Position numbers and translations under genes: made by a program. From an uncultured Peptococcaceae bacterium (GTDB taxonomy: Bacteria > Bacillota > Peptococcia > Peptococcales > Peptococcaceae), in the NCBI GenBank assembly GCA_937922955.1, contig CALAKO010000182.1, forward strand, positions 1 through 9,144: a stretch of 9,144 nucleotides of DNA, given 5' to 3'. This document shows, one piece after another, positions 1 to 7,173 of this stretch. The notes below the pieces were generated by a model, which was not told where the DNA came from, ran no database searches, and saw nothing but the letters and a program-made list of their open reading frames with translations. Positions within the stretch are counted from its first letter, which is position 1, and each line of letters begins with the position of its first letter.

Positions 1-34
1 TTCATTACAAATGTTGTTTTTTCTTTTTAAAAAC

Positions 35-56
35 AGACAAAATGTTGATTTTGTCT
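35..56. repeat. AT-rich perfect inverted repeat upstream of the zinc-ribbon gene
   Basis: A 9-bp perfect stem (AGACAAAAT at 35-43, ATTTTGTCT at 48-56) encloses a 4-base GTTG loop. On the plus strand the T-run (64-70) starts eight bases after the stem. On the minus strand a GTTTTT tract follows the stem directly. It could be a weak terminator for an off-window upstream gene, an antisense terminator, or an operator ahead of the gene starting at 87. The structure is seen directly; its role is undecided. Confidence 0.5.
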
Positions 57-73
57 CTTTCCGTTTTTTTATT

Positions 74-80
74 GGGAGGT
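74..80 (+). promoter_or_regulatory. Ribosome binding site that sets the start at 87
   Basis: GGGAGGT lies six bases before the ATG at 87. The in-frame ATG at 42 has no Shine-Dalgarno sequence and sits inside the inverted repeat at 35-56, so 87 is the preferred start. The extra upstream residues would be a hydrophobic stretch derived from T-rich untranslated sequence rather than a real signal peptide. Confidence 0.75.
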
Positions 81-86
81 GGGGTT

Positions 87-1220
87 ATGCGAGAAACATT
101 GTCAGAATATTGTGTCCGAGAACAGCTGCCAAATTTGCTGAAAGAATGGGACGCTCCACGCAATCTACCATTGACACCAGAGACCATCTCCTATGGCAGC
201 AAAAAACACGTCTGGTGGGTCTGTGCTAAGGGGCACCACTGGCAAGCCGCCGTACACACTCGAACCGGCAGCAACACAGGCTGCCCCTATTGCAGTGGAA
301 GGCGAGCCATCTCCGGTGAAAACGATTTGGCCACCTGTTATCCCGATCTGGCCAGCGAATGGCACCCCACCAAAAACGGCTCTCTCACACCCGATCAAGT
401 GCTGCCTGGCAGCCATCGCATGGCTTGGTGGCGATGCAGCCAGGGCCACGAATGGCGGGCGCAAATAAAATCCCGTGTTAATGGAGCTGGCTGTCCGGTC
501 TGCGGCAACAAACAAGTGCAGGCCGGTGACAACGACCTGCAAAGTCGTTACCCAGCTCTGGCGCAGGAATGGCATCCTACCAAAAACGGTGCCCTTACTT
601 CCGCGGATGTTGTTCCTGGCACCCGGCGCAAAGTATGGTGGCGCTGCCCTAAAGGCCACGACTATCAGGCCAGCGTCGCCAGCCGTGTCAACGGCAGCGG
701 CTGCCCGATCTGCGCTGGTAAAAAAGTGCTGGCCGGGTTCAACGACCTAGCCACCCTCTATCCAGACGTCGCCGCCCAGTGGCACCCAAGTAAAAACGGT
801 GCTCTCACACCGGCGCAAGTCACCCCGGCTTCCAACAAAAAAGTCTGGTGGCGCTGCGAGAAAGGACACGACTACCAGGCGGTGATCTCCAGCCGTACCA
901 TGCGAGGCGGCGGCTGTCCATACTGTGCCAATAAGAAAGTGCTGGTCGGCTATAACGACCTCGCTACTCTGTACCCGGCAGTGGCAAAAGAATGGCACCC
1001 CACCCTCAACGGCACTCTTACGCCGCAGGACGTCACCCCCGGCAGCCGACGGCGCGTGTGGTGGCAGTGCAGCGCAGGGCACACTTGGCAGGCCGTTATT
1101 TACAGCCGCACCGGCTCCCAGCACTGTGGCTGTCCCGTGTGCAGCGGCCACGCCAGCGATAAACGGCGGGTGCGATATGAAAAGATGGATCAAAATTTGA
1201 TTCATCCAAATAAAGGATGA
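87..1220 (+). CDS. Five-unit zinc-ribbon/treble-clef repeat protein (DUF4379-like)
   Basis: This 377-residue protein is almost entirely five tandem units of about 70 residues, at roughly 19-69, 90-139, 160-209, 230-280 and 301-352. Each unit carries a L..EW(H/D)P..N..LTP segment, a VWW-x-C-x3-H element and an SR..G..CPxC element. The apparent zinc ligands are C46/H50/C66/C69, C117/H121/C136/C139, C187/H191/C206/C209, C257/H261/C277/C280 and C328/H332/C349/C352, so all five units are complete. This matches the probable zinc-ribbon family DUF4379 (PF14311 from memory). In other genomes such domains occur alone or beside nuclease-like domains; no nuclease motif is visible here. A short basic tail (residues 353-377) departs from the repeat pattern. 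There is no signal peptide or membrane segment from the chosen start, so it is probably cytoplasmic. Nucleic-acid binding is an inference from fold and basic Arg/Lys content. The gene is GC-rich (39 of 60 bases at 601-660), unlike the gene downstream. No clear terminator with a T-run follows, so read-through into the next gene is possible. Confidence 0.85.
   Translation: MRETLSEYCVREQLPNLLKEWDAPRNLPLTPETISYGSKKHVWWVCAKGHHWQAAVHTRTGSNTGCPYCSGRRAISGENDLATCYPDLASEWHPTKNGSLTPDQVLPGSHRMAWWRCSQGHEWRAQIKSRVNGAGCPVCGNKQVQAGDNDLQSRYPALAQEWHPTKNGALTSADVVPGTRRKVWWRCPKGHDYQASVASRVNGSGCPICAGKKVLAGFNDLATLYPDVAAQWHPSKNGALTPAQVTPASNKKVWWRCEKGHDYQAVISSRTMRGGGCPYCANKKVLVGYNDLATLYPAVAKEWHPTLNGTLTPQDVTPGSRRRVWWQCSAGHTWQAVIYSRTGSQHCGCPVCSGHASDKRRVRYEKMDQNLIHPNKG
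144..1142 (+). repeat. Five in-frame tandem coding repeats of about 210 bp
   Basis: The codons for the EW(H/D)P-type motif (QWHP in the fourth unit) begin at 144, 357, 567, 777 and 990, giving spacings of 213, 210, 210 and 213 bp. Units two to five are also similar as DNA: the stretch encoding EWHPTKNG is nearly the same at 357 and 567. The first unit is the most diverged (EWDAP instead of EWHPT). This points to internal tandem duplication that kept the reading frame, with the outer unit oldest or least constrained. Confidence 0.8.
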
Positions 1221-1249
1221 TACCATCCGACTTTAAAAAGGGATGTATC
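1184..1249 (+). promoter_or_regulatory. Overlapping inverted repeats at the end of the zinc-ribbon gene and in the following leader
   Basis: A hairpin forms from 1184-1192 with 1198-1206 (nine pairs, one G-U). Then CATCC (1203-1207), GGATG (1215-1219), CATCC (1224-1228) and GGATG (1241-1245) alternate, so each can pair with either neighbour. The longest later pairing is 1219-1228 with 1241-1249, nine pairs with one bulged C. The stop codon of the upstream gene (1218-1220) lies inside this region. No T-run follows any stem, so it is not a classical terminator. A folding switch or RNA-processing site is possible but unproven. Confidence 0.4.
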
Positions 1250-1280
1250 AATAGATATTAATTGAAAAAGGAGATGGTTC

Positions 1281-1328
1281 ATGAACAAATATGGGGGATC
1301 AACAAGCAACACGAACAAAAAGGATTGA
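1281..1328 (+). CDS. Possible 15-residue leader ORF before the surface protein
   Basis: An ATG at 1281 is preceded by AGGAGA (1269-1274) at good spacing and reads MNKYGGSTSNTNKKD before a TGA at 1326-1328, 22 bases ahead of the next ATG. The peptide is short, polar and resembles no leader peptide I know; it has no run of a single amino acid typical of attenuation. The case for translation is only the ribosome binding site. It may instead be a chance ORF in a purine-rich leader. Confidence 0.3.
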   Translation: MNKYGGSTSNTNKKD

Positions 1329-1335
1329 AAATAAT

Positions 1336-1343
1336 AAAGGAGG
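1336..1343 (+). promoter_or_regulatory. Strong ribosome binding site that sets the start at 1351
   Basis: AAAGGAGG lies seven bases before the ATG at 1351, and the protein from that ATG begins with a textbook signal peptide. The in-frame ATG at 1291 would add 20 polar residues in front of the signal peptide and its nearest ribosome binding site is about 16 bases away, so it is rejected. Confidence 0.85.
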
Positions 1344-1350
1344 AATAAAT

Positions 1351-4300
1351 ATGCATACGAAACAGCGTAAATTTACAGCGATCCTGCTCGTACTTGCTAT
1401 GCTTTTCACACTGATGCCAGCTTTACCACAAGCAGCAGAGGCAAGCGACGAGGATGCATATTTTTATGTATTACGACCTGATTATAGTGGTACATTAGAG
1501 CAGGCTGATAAGGAGAATTTTTATTACGTTGGAGAAGGGAAAGTTTTATCAAACGTTGTTAATGAAGTGTTTGATCCTTCCGGCGAGGCTGTTGAAAATT
1601 ATATTGCACAAGAACCTATTGTGACTATAGATAGTTTAACAAAACTGGATGTACCACAAGCTGAAGATTTTTATAGCCGTATCGGTAATAATTTTGAGAA
1701 TGTGACATGGTATCGAACTGTATATGCAAATGGAGCAAATGCAAATGGGGATAATCCAGAAATTGTTCCTGGTAATCAACAATGTTGGCATGTTGATGGT
1801 GTTGCTAGTCCAGTTGAGAATACCTATCAAGTACGTTTTGTGGTACCTGCATTAGCTGGAAGTAGCCATAATCCTTTGGTATCAACTTATAGTTTTGGTG
1901 TTGGAACATTGATTACTGAAAATGAGATTCAGTCAGCGACAAATGCGGCTAACGAATATTCATCAAATGGTCAGCCAGTGGTGTGGTATTTTGATGAAAC
2001 ATTTAATCAGGCAGCTACTCCACAAAAGATTATTGAAAAAAGTAAACAGCAACAAAGTCAAGCCGTTTTGACTATTTATGGAAAATATATGCCAGAATAT
2101 GCTGCTATGCTTTCTGTAGAAAAGAATCTCACGCAGATCGTAAGAGATGGAACGCCCATTACGGAAAATTTAAGCGATGCCACAGAGTTACAAGTTGGCG
2201 ATCAATTGACATGGACAATTACAGTTAGCAATGATGGAAATGAGCAAGCTGGCGGTGTAAAACTCACTGACTCATTAAATTTGAGTGTTCCATTGAATGA
2301 TCCTGATAAAAATAAGAATCCAAAGGACTTTGGTTTGGGGTATGGGGAGAAGGCTAATTTTATAGCCGAATATACTGTTACACAAGCTGATGCTGGCAAG
2401 ACATTAACCAATACAGCAACGGTGACATATCAGGATCAAACATCATCGGATTCTACGAGTAATGTTGTAAAAGAAAGTGAACCAGTTAATCCACCAGAGC
2501 CAGAACAGTGGGATACGTCAAAATCAAAGACGGCAACTAATTTGGATGCAAACTACGAATCTCAAGTGACACTGTCTCTGCCATCTGCTGAAGAAACATT
2601 GACCAGTGATGTGGTTTTTGTTTTAGATAAATCTAGCTGTGGAGATAATGTAACAACAGAAGCTTTAAGTATGTTGCGAGAGCTGAATGAAAAAGCCACA
2701 GCCAATGGTGCAACAATTAAGGTTGGAGCTGTTCAATTTGCTGGAAGAGCGACTGTTTCCTGTGATTTAACAAAGCTAACAGGAGAGGCTGTTGGTGAAG
2801 GTGGTGCCATTTACGATGGACTAAAAGAACAAAAGATTACTAGTGGTGGTACCAACCTTCAAGCTGGATTATTGGAAGCTCAAAAAATGCTTAAATCAGA
2901 TGACTCAGTTGAAGATAATCGCAAATATGTGATTGTCATCACTGATGGTTTGACAAGACAATTCCTTGCTGAAGATGGAAAACTGATGGCTATTTATAAT
3001 GCAATTATGGCAGATGAGCTGAAAGCATGGGCAAGCCCATCAAGCTGGTGCATTGCAAATGGTTTTCCGGAGGGACAATATAATATCCCTGGTGGCAATT
3101 GGACGACATATTGGAATGCAGTAACAAAAAATGTTAAAGTCGATGGCGATAAATATGCAAGCGATTATGATACATTCGGTACAGCGCCACAGGATAAGTT
3201 TCCAGACTCCTATGTTCCTCTTGGAAAGAGCAGTCTTGACAATGCACTTTGTTTAGACCGAGCACTTTATGAAGCAGAAAAGGTTTATCGTGACTTAGAA
3301 GATGAAGGTTATAATTGCTTTGCTGTATTCACAGATGAACCGAATACATCAAGTAATAAACTCGGAGAAGCTTTCGTCAATTTCTTAAACAATGAAAAAA
3401 CTCTTGATTTTAACAAAATTCAAGATGAGATTTACTATCTCCTTGGTGCTGATTCTAAAGTTATAGACGAAATCGGCAGCGGAACTGATGATAAAGGAAA
3501 CGCCTATGACTTTGCGTTTGTGAACGGTATTGATAAACTTAAGCTAACTGTTCGTGGAGTTGAACTTGACAAACATGATCTTGGCAACAATACCTATGGC
3601 TTTGGACAGATAGACGATGATTCATATCGTTTCAAATTGACCTATTATGAAAAGGGGAGCACTGATAATCCAAATGAACATTTCGTTTGGGAAATCAATG
3701 AAAATGTATCCAATTTTGCACCAGTCCAATTGACCTATTCTGTTAAGTTAACCGATCCTCAAACCGAAGCAGGCACCTATGGTCAGTATGATGAAAATGG
3801 CAGCAAACAGTATACGGGATTGTTTACCAACAATAGTGCAACACTCTATCCTGTAGATTCTAAAGGAACCGATGGTTTAACAGAGACGTTTGCGAAACCA
3901 ACGGTATCGTATACAGTTGCTGAACAAGAAGCTATTACCATCAAGCCTGCGGACATCACCATTTATATGGGCGGTACAGGTTATGATGGAGCACTTGATG
4001 AAGATGGCGAGTATATTCCAACCAATGAAAGTGGATTCCCAGAGCCTGGTTTTGAAATTACCTTACCAAATAGTTTAAAAAATGCAGATATGGATAAGCT
4101 GCAGCTGCAGTATGTTGATGGTGATACAAAATTAACTTGGCATTTTGAAAAATATGGTGAAGGTAATCACAATATTTACCGTATTGTTCCAGGTGAAGGA
4201 ACAGAAACTAGAGATGTCCGCATGGAATTTTATAAAACGATAACTAATGTAGAAACTGGAGCGGAAGAAGAACTTATTATTTCGGAAGATACATTTGATT

Positions 4301-5766
4301 TCGAGAAAAACCTTAACCAGACTTTAGAAATGCGAGTATATGGTGAAGGGATTGATCAAAATAAAGTTTCTTTTGTTTATGATCCTGAAGAGGAAGCAAA
4401 GGAGTATGGTATTGAAACGACGAATGGTGAATTGACTGTTCGTGGTACAACACAAAAAGAAGATTACGGTGATATGCAAAATGAAGAGGATGCCACGATT
4501 AAGCCAAACGAACCAGCTGTGACGGCTGAAGAGGGCACGACCTTCACAATTAATGCAAGTCCTGTACAAGTTAACGAACAAGGAAGCAATATAGCACTGC
4601 TATTTGACGAAATTATTGAAGAGAATACTGTTGAAGGCAATAACACAGAGCTGCTTGAAAGTAGAGCTGATGATGTTTTAGGGTCTACTTCTGACACTCG
4701 AGAATACGATGTAAAATATTTGGATCTTGTTGATCGAAATAATGGTAATGCCTGGGTTGCAGCGAGTAAGGATGTGACGGTTTATTGGCCATTACCAGAA
4801 GGAACCGACAAAAATACGGAGTTTAAGCTGCTTCATTTTGAAGGATTGCATCGAGAGATGGCTACTGAAGATGTGTCTGATCAAATCGATAACTGCAAGG
4901 TTGAAAATGTAGAAATTGAGGATGTAACAGATACACATATTGTCTTTAAGATTGGCTCTGGCGGTTTCTCTCCATTTGCTTTGGTGTGGGATACAGAGGA
5001 TGATGGTGGAAATACTGGCGGAGGCACGACACCAAATCCTCCAGCACTGAACACAGAAGATCACTTCTCTTATGTGGTTGGTTATCCAGAAGATTATCGT
5101 ACTGGTGAACCAAGTGATGATGAAGCACTTTGGCCAGTAAAACCACAGGGCAACATCACCCGTGCTGAAGTGGCATCGATTTTCTATCGTTTGCTGAAAG
5201 ATGAGGTGCGCGATGCCAACACGACGGATGTTTCCTCGTTCAGCGATGTGGAAGCCAGCGATTGGTACGGCACGACAGTGGCAACGCTTTCGGCCATGGA
5301 CATTGTTCGCGGCTATGAAGACGGCACCTTCCGTCCAAATGCACCAATCACCCGTGCTGAGTTTGCTGCGATTGCGACTCGTTTCTTTGAAGAGACCGGT
5401 GCAGAATATGAACCTGGCACCTTTGAAGATGTGACCGGCGACGAATGGTTCGCCAATGCGATTGCCGATGCTGTTGAGCTTGGACTCATCGGTGGCTATC
5501 CAGATGGCACCGTGCGTCCAAACAACAACATCACCCGTGCCGAAGCATGTGCTGTGGTTAACCGTACGCTGGGACGTATCCCTCATGTCGATCATCTGCT
5601 GCCAGCCGATGAAATGAGAACATGGCCGGATAACAACCCAAGCGATTGGTTCTACGCCGACATGCAGGAAGCAACCAACGGCCATGAATACGAATGGACC
5701 AAAGAAGACGGTCAGAAGGTCGAAGAATGGACCGAAATCCTGGATAAGGATTGGGAAGATCGCTGA
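1351..5766 (+). CDS. Secreted SLH-anchored surface protein with a vWA domain
   Basis: This 1471-residue protein starts with a signal peptide (MHTKQRK, then a hydrophobic core; likely cleavage near AEA-SDED at about residue 31). Residues about 252-375 resemble DUF11/DUF7507-type beta-sandwich domains (DQLTWTITVSN, TNTATVTY). A vWA domain runs from about 418 to 690: the first metal-site motif is D426-K-S428-S-C430, with T501 in SGGTNL and D532 in VIVITDG. A large insertion (about 534-650) follows. Residues 860-1215 form a beta-rich stalk of the kind seen in clostridial surface proteins, with ITIYMGG, YLDLVDRNNGN and GFSPFALVW motifs. A Gly/Thr/Pro linker (1215-1232) leads to three SLH domains, at about 1237-1283, 1296-1342 and 1357-1405, each with a conserved ITRAE motif. 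SLH domains bind pyruvylated secondary cell-wall polymer, so the protein should be held on the cell surface and may act as an adhesin. No LPXTG signal is present. Codons up to about 5140 are AT-rich while the SLH part is near 52-57% GC. The ligand is unknown. Confidence 0.9.
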   Translation: MHTKQRKFTAILLVLAMLFTLMPALPQAAEASDEDAYFYVLRPDYSGTLEQADKENFYYVGEGKVLSNVVNEVFDPSGEAVENYIAQEPIVTIDSLTKLDVPQAEDFYSRIGNNFENVTWYRTVYANGANANGDNPEIVPGNQQCWHVDGVASPVENTYQVRFVVPALAGSSHNPLVSTYSFGVGTLITENEIQSATNAANEYSSNGQPVVWYFDETFNQAATPQKIIEKSKQQQSQAVLTIYGKYMPEYAAMLSVEKNLTQIVRDGTPITENLSDATELQVGDQLTWTITVSNDGNEQAGGVKLTDSLNLSVPLNDPDKNKNPKDFGLGYGEKANFIAEYTVTQADAGKTLTNTATVTYQDQTSSDSTSNVVKESEPVNPPEPEQWDTSKSKTATNLDANYESQVTLSLPSAEETLTSDVVFVLDKSSCGDNVTTEALSMLRELNEKATANGATIKVGAVQFAGRATVSCDLTKLTGEAVGEGGAIYDGLKEQKITSGGTNLQAGLLEAQKMLKSDDSVEDNRKYVIVITDGLTRQFLAEDGKLMAIYNAIMADELKAWASPSSWCIANGFPEGQYNIPGGNWTTYWNAVTKNVKVDGDKYASDYDTFGTAPQDKFPDSYVPLGKSSLDNALCLDRALYEAEKVYRDLEDEGYNCFAVFTDEPNTSSNKLGEAFVNFLNNEKTLDFNKIQDEIYYLLGADSKVIDEIGSGTDDKGNAYDFAFVNGIDKLKLTVRGVELDKHDLGNNTYGFGQIDDDSYRFKLTYYEKGSTDNPNEHFVWEINENVSNFAPVQLTYSVKLTDPQTEAGTYGQYDENGSKQYTGLFTNNSATLYPVDSKGTDGLTETFAKPTVSYTVAEQEAITIKPADITIYMGGTGYDGALDEDGEYIPTNESGFPEPGFEITLPNSLKNADMDKLQLQYVDGDTKLTWHFEKYGEGNHNIYRIVPGEGTETRDVRMEFYKTITNVETGAEEELIISEDTFDFEKNLNQTLEMRVYGEGIDQNKVSFVYDPEEEAKEYGIETTNGELTVRGTTQKEDYGDMQNEEDATIKPNEPAVTAEEGTTFTINASPVQVNEQGSNIALLFDEIIEENTVEGNNTELLESRADDVLGSTSDTREYDVKYLDLVDRNNGNAWVAASKDVTVYWPLPEGTDKNTEFKLLHFEGLHREMATEDVSDQIDNCKVENVEIEDVTDTHIVFKIGSGGFSPFALVWDTEDDGGNTGGGTTPNPPALNTEDHFSYVVGYPEDYRTGEPSDDEALWPVKPQGNITRAEVASIFYRLLKDEVRDANTTDVSSFSDVEASDWYGTTVATLSAMDIVRGYEDGTFRPNAPITRAEFAAIATRFFEETGAEYEPGTFEDVTGDEWFANAIADAVELGLIGGYPDGTVRPNNNITRAEACAVVNRTLGRIPHVDHLLPADEMRTWPDNNPSDWFYADMQEATNGHEYEWTKEDGQKVEEWTEILDKDWEDR

Positions 5767-5782
5767 TCATCGTTTCAGGACA

Positions 5783-5816
5783 AAAAAACGCGAAGCCTCA
5801 GTGCTTCGCGTTTTTT
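5783..5816 (+). terminator. Rho-independent terminator of the surface-protein gene
   Basis: CGCGAAGC (5789-5796) pairs perfectly with GCTTCGCG (5803-5810) around a 6-base loop CTCAGT, flanked by six A (5783-5788) and six T (5811-5816). It begins 16 bases after the stop codon. The A and T tracts make it potentially bidirectional, but no minus-strand gene ends here. Confidence 0.93.
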
Positions 5817-5892
5817 ATTTGTATATTTGTTGTGTGTTGGGTGAACATGGGATGAGAAGGATGAAAAACATCTACCGTGGCGTTATCAACCA

Positions 5893-5901
5893 TGATATGA
5901 T
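5893..5901 (+). promoter_or_regulatory. Candidate extended -10 promoter for the M20D gene
   Basis: TGA-TATGAT matches an extended -10 element (TGn followed by a TATAAT-like hexamer). It lies after the terminator at 5783-5816 and 33 bases before the start at 5935, giving a short leader of about 27 bases. No good -35 hexamer is visible at 16-18 bases upstream (TACCGT at 5873-5878), which is tolerable for an extended -10 promoter. Confidence 0.35.
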
Positions 5902-5934
5902 TAAGAAAATATTTATCTCGAGAGGATGGTTGTA

Positions 5935-7098
5935 ATGGATTATTTGAGCAGAGCGAAAGAACTGTTTTCGGAAATGTGCGAACAGCGTCGCCACATTCAT
6001 CAGCTGGCAGAACTTGGGATGGAGACGGTGAAAACGGCGGATTATATTCAAGAACAGCTGGCGCAGGTTGGTATTGCGTCGACGCGGATGGCCGACAATG
6101 GAGTGACGGCTCTGATTGGGCAGGGGAAGCCTGTGGTGCTGCTGCGTGCGGATATTGATGCGCTGCCTGTGCAGGAACAATCAGGCTTGCCGTTTGCTGC
6201 GCAAAATGGACATTGTCACGCTTGTGGTCATGATCTGCATGCAGCAGCGCTGCTGACAGCGGCAAAGATGCTGAAGGAGAATGAAGCCGATCTAAAAGGC
6301 ACGGTGAAGTTGATGTTTCAGCCTGGCGAGGAAGTCATGAAAGGCGCTGTGAAAATGATCGAAGAAGGCATTCTAACAGATCCGAACGTTGATGCGGCCA
6401 TGGGGCTTCACGTGATTGGGAATATTCCAACGGGAATGGTGGTTTGCGGATCTGGTACGGTGGCGTCATCGGCGGATATCGTCAATATTCGTGTCATTGG
6501 CAAGGGCGGCCATGGTGCAAGCGCACACGAGTGCATCGACCCAATCAGTATTCTGGTGCAAATTTACCAGGGGATTCAGTCGATGCTGACGCGTGAGATT
6601 GATTTTCAACAGAAAGTGTCGCTGACATTCGGCGATTTTAACTGCGGACCAGGGGCGACGTTCAATATTATTGCCAACGAAGCCCATCTTTCCGGTACGC
6701 TGCGTACTTTTGATGAAGGGGTACGTCAGTTTATTCTTGAACGTTTGCAGGAGATCACTGAAGGGATTGCCCATGCGTTTCGGGCGGAAGGTGTGTTTGA
6801 GCATGTGTCGGGGCTGACTTGTTTGACGCTGGATCAGACGGTTACGGAGACAATGGTGGATGGTTTGAAGAAGGTCATTCCGGATCAGGTTCAATACACC
6901 GTCAATTTGCAGATGAATGGTTCGGAAGATTTTGCGGAGGTGTCCAATCGTGTGCCAAGTGCGTTCTTCGCGGTTGGTGCAGGTTTGACAGAGTATCCGC
7001 AGCATAATCCAAAGATTGTGTTTAACGAAGAGGCGTTGATTGTCGGCGCGGTTGTGTATGCACAGTCGGCCACAGAGTGGCTGCGTGCCAATGCTTGA
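5935..7098 (+). CDS. M20D-family metallo-amidohydrolase
   Basis: This 387-residue protein has the length and motif order of the M20D amidohydrolases (hippurate, IAA-amino-acid and N-acyl-amino-acid hydrolases), which cleave an acyl group from an amino acid or related amide with a two-metal centre. Visible motifs are RADIDALPV (71-79), HACGHDLH (95-102), QPGEE (129-133), MGLHV (156-160), GGHGASAH (191-198), NGSEDFA (328-334) and HNPKIVFNE (357-365). Expected metal ligands are C97, H99, E133, H159 and H357, with E132 as the likely general base; all are present. H193 in the lid domain also matches. The usual HPELG near the N-terminus reads LAELG (24-28). No signal peptide, so cytoplasmic. The start at 5935 is preferred because GAGAGG (5920-5925) lies nine bases upstream; the in-frame ATG at 5926 touches that ribosome site. 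The gene stands alone between two terminators. Its exact substrate cannot be read from sequence. Confidence 0.92.
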   Translation: MDYLSRAKELFSEMCEQRRHIHQLAELGMETVKTADYIQEQLAQVGIASTRMADNGVTALIGQGKPVVLLRADIDALPVQEQSGLPFAAQNGHCHACGHDLHAAALLTAAKMLKENEADLKGTVKLMFQPGEEVMKGAVKMIEEGILTDPNVDAAMGLHVIGNIPTGMVVCGSGTVASSADIVNIRVIGKGGHGASAHECIDPISILVQIYQGIQSMLTREIDFQQKVSLTFGDFNCGPGATFNIIANEAHLSGTLRTFDEGVRQFILERLQEITEGIAHAFRAEGVFEHVSGLTCLTLDQTVTETMVDGLKKVIPDQVQYTVNLQMNGSEDFAEVSNRVPSAFFAVGAGLTEYPQHNPKIVFNEEALIVGAVVYAQSATEWLRANA

Positions 7099-7119
7099 GA
7101 AATACGCATGACATAAAGT

Positions 7120-7154
7120 AAGCCCGGTTTGAGCGAGAGGCTCAAGCCGGGCTT
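7120..7154. terminator. Hairpin terminator shared by convergent genes
   Basis: A 15-bp stem (7120-7134 with 7140-7154, one G-U pair) has a 5-base GAGAG loop. On the plus strand it is followed by TTTGTGTT-type sequence and ends the amidohydrolase gene, whose stop is 21 bases upstream. On the minus strand it lies 19 bases after the stop of the GH26 gene and is followed by ACTTTATG. The T-runs are modest on both sides, but the stem is long and GC-rich and the position fits a bidirectional terminator. Confidence 0.8.
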
Positions 7155-7173
7155 GTTTGTGTTCATAGAGGCA

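Noticed and set aside
42..86. Upstream in-frame start of the zinc-ribbon gene giving a hydrophobic N-terminus
   Set aside because: No ribosome site precedes it, it lies within an inverted repeat, and the hydrophobic residues come from T-rich leader sequence. The ATG at 87 has a well-spaced GGGAGGT.
1233..1261. Possible promoter TTAAAA-17-TATTAA ahead of the surface protein
   Set aside because: Both hexamers are poor matches, and the sequence is generally AT-rich so such matches are expected by chance.
1291..1350. Alternative surface-protein start at 1291
   Set aside because: It would place 20 polar residues ahead of a good signal peptide and lacks a properly spaced ribosome site.
4792..5685. 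Minus-strand open frame opposite the SLH end of the surface protein
   Set aside because: No ribosome site or family motif is visible, and the plus strand has three clear SLH domains.
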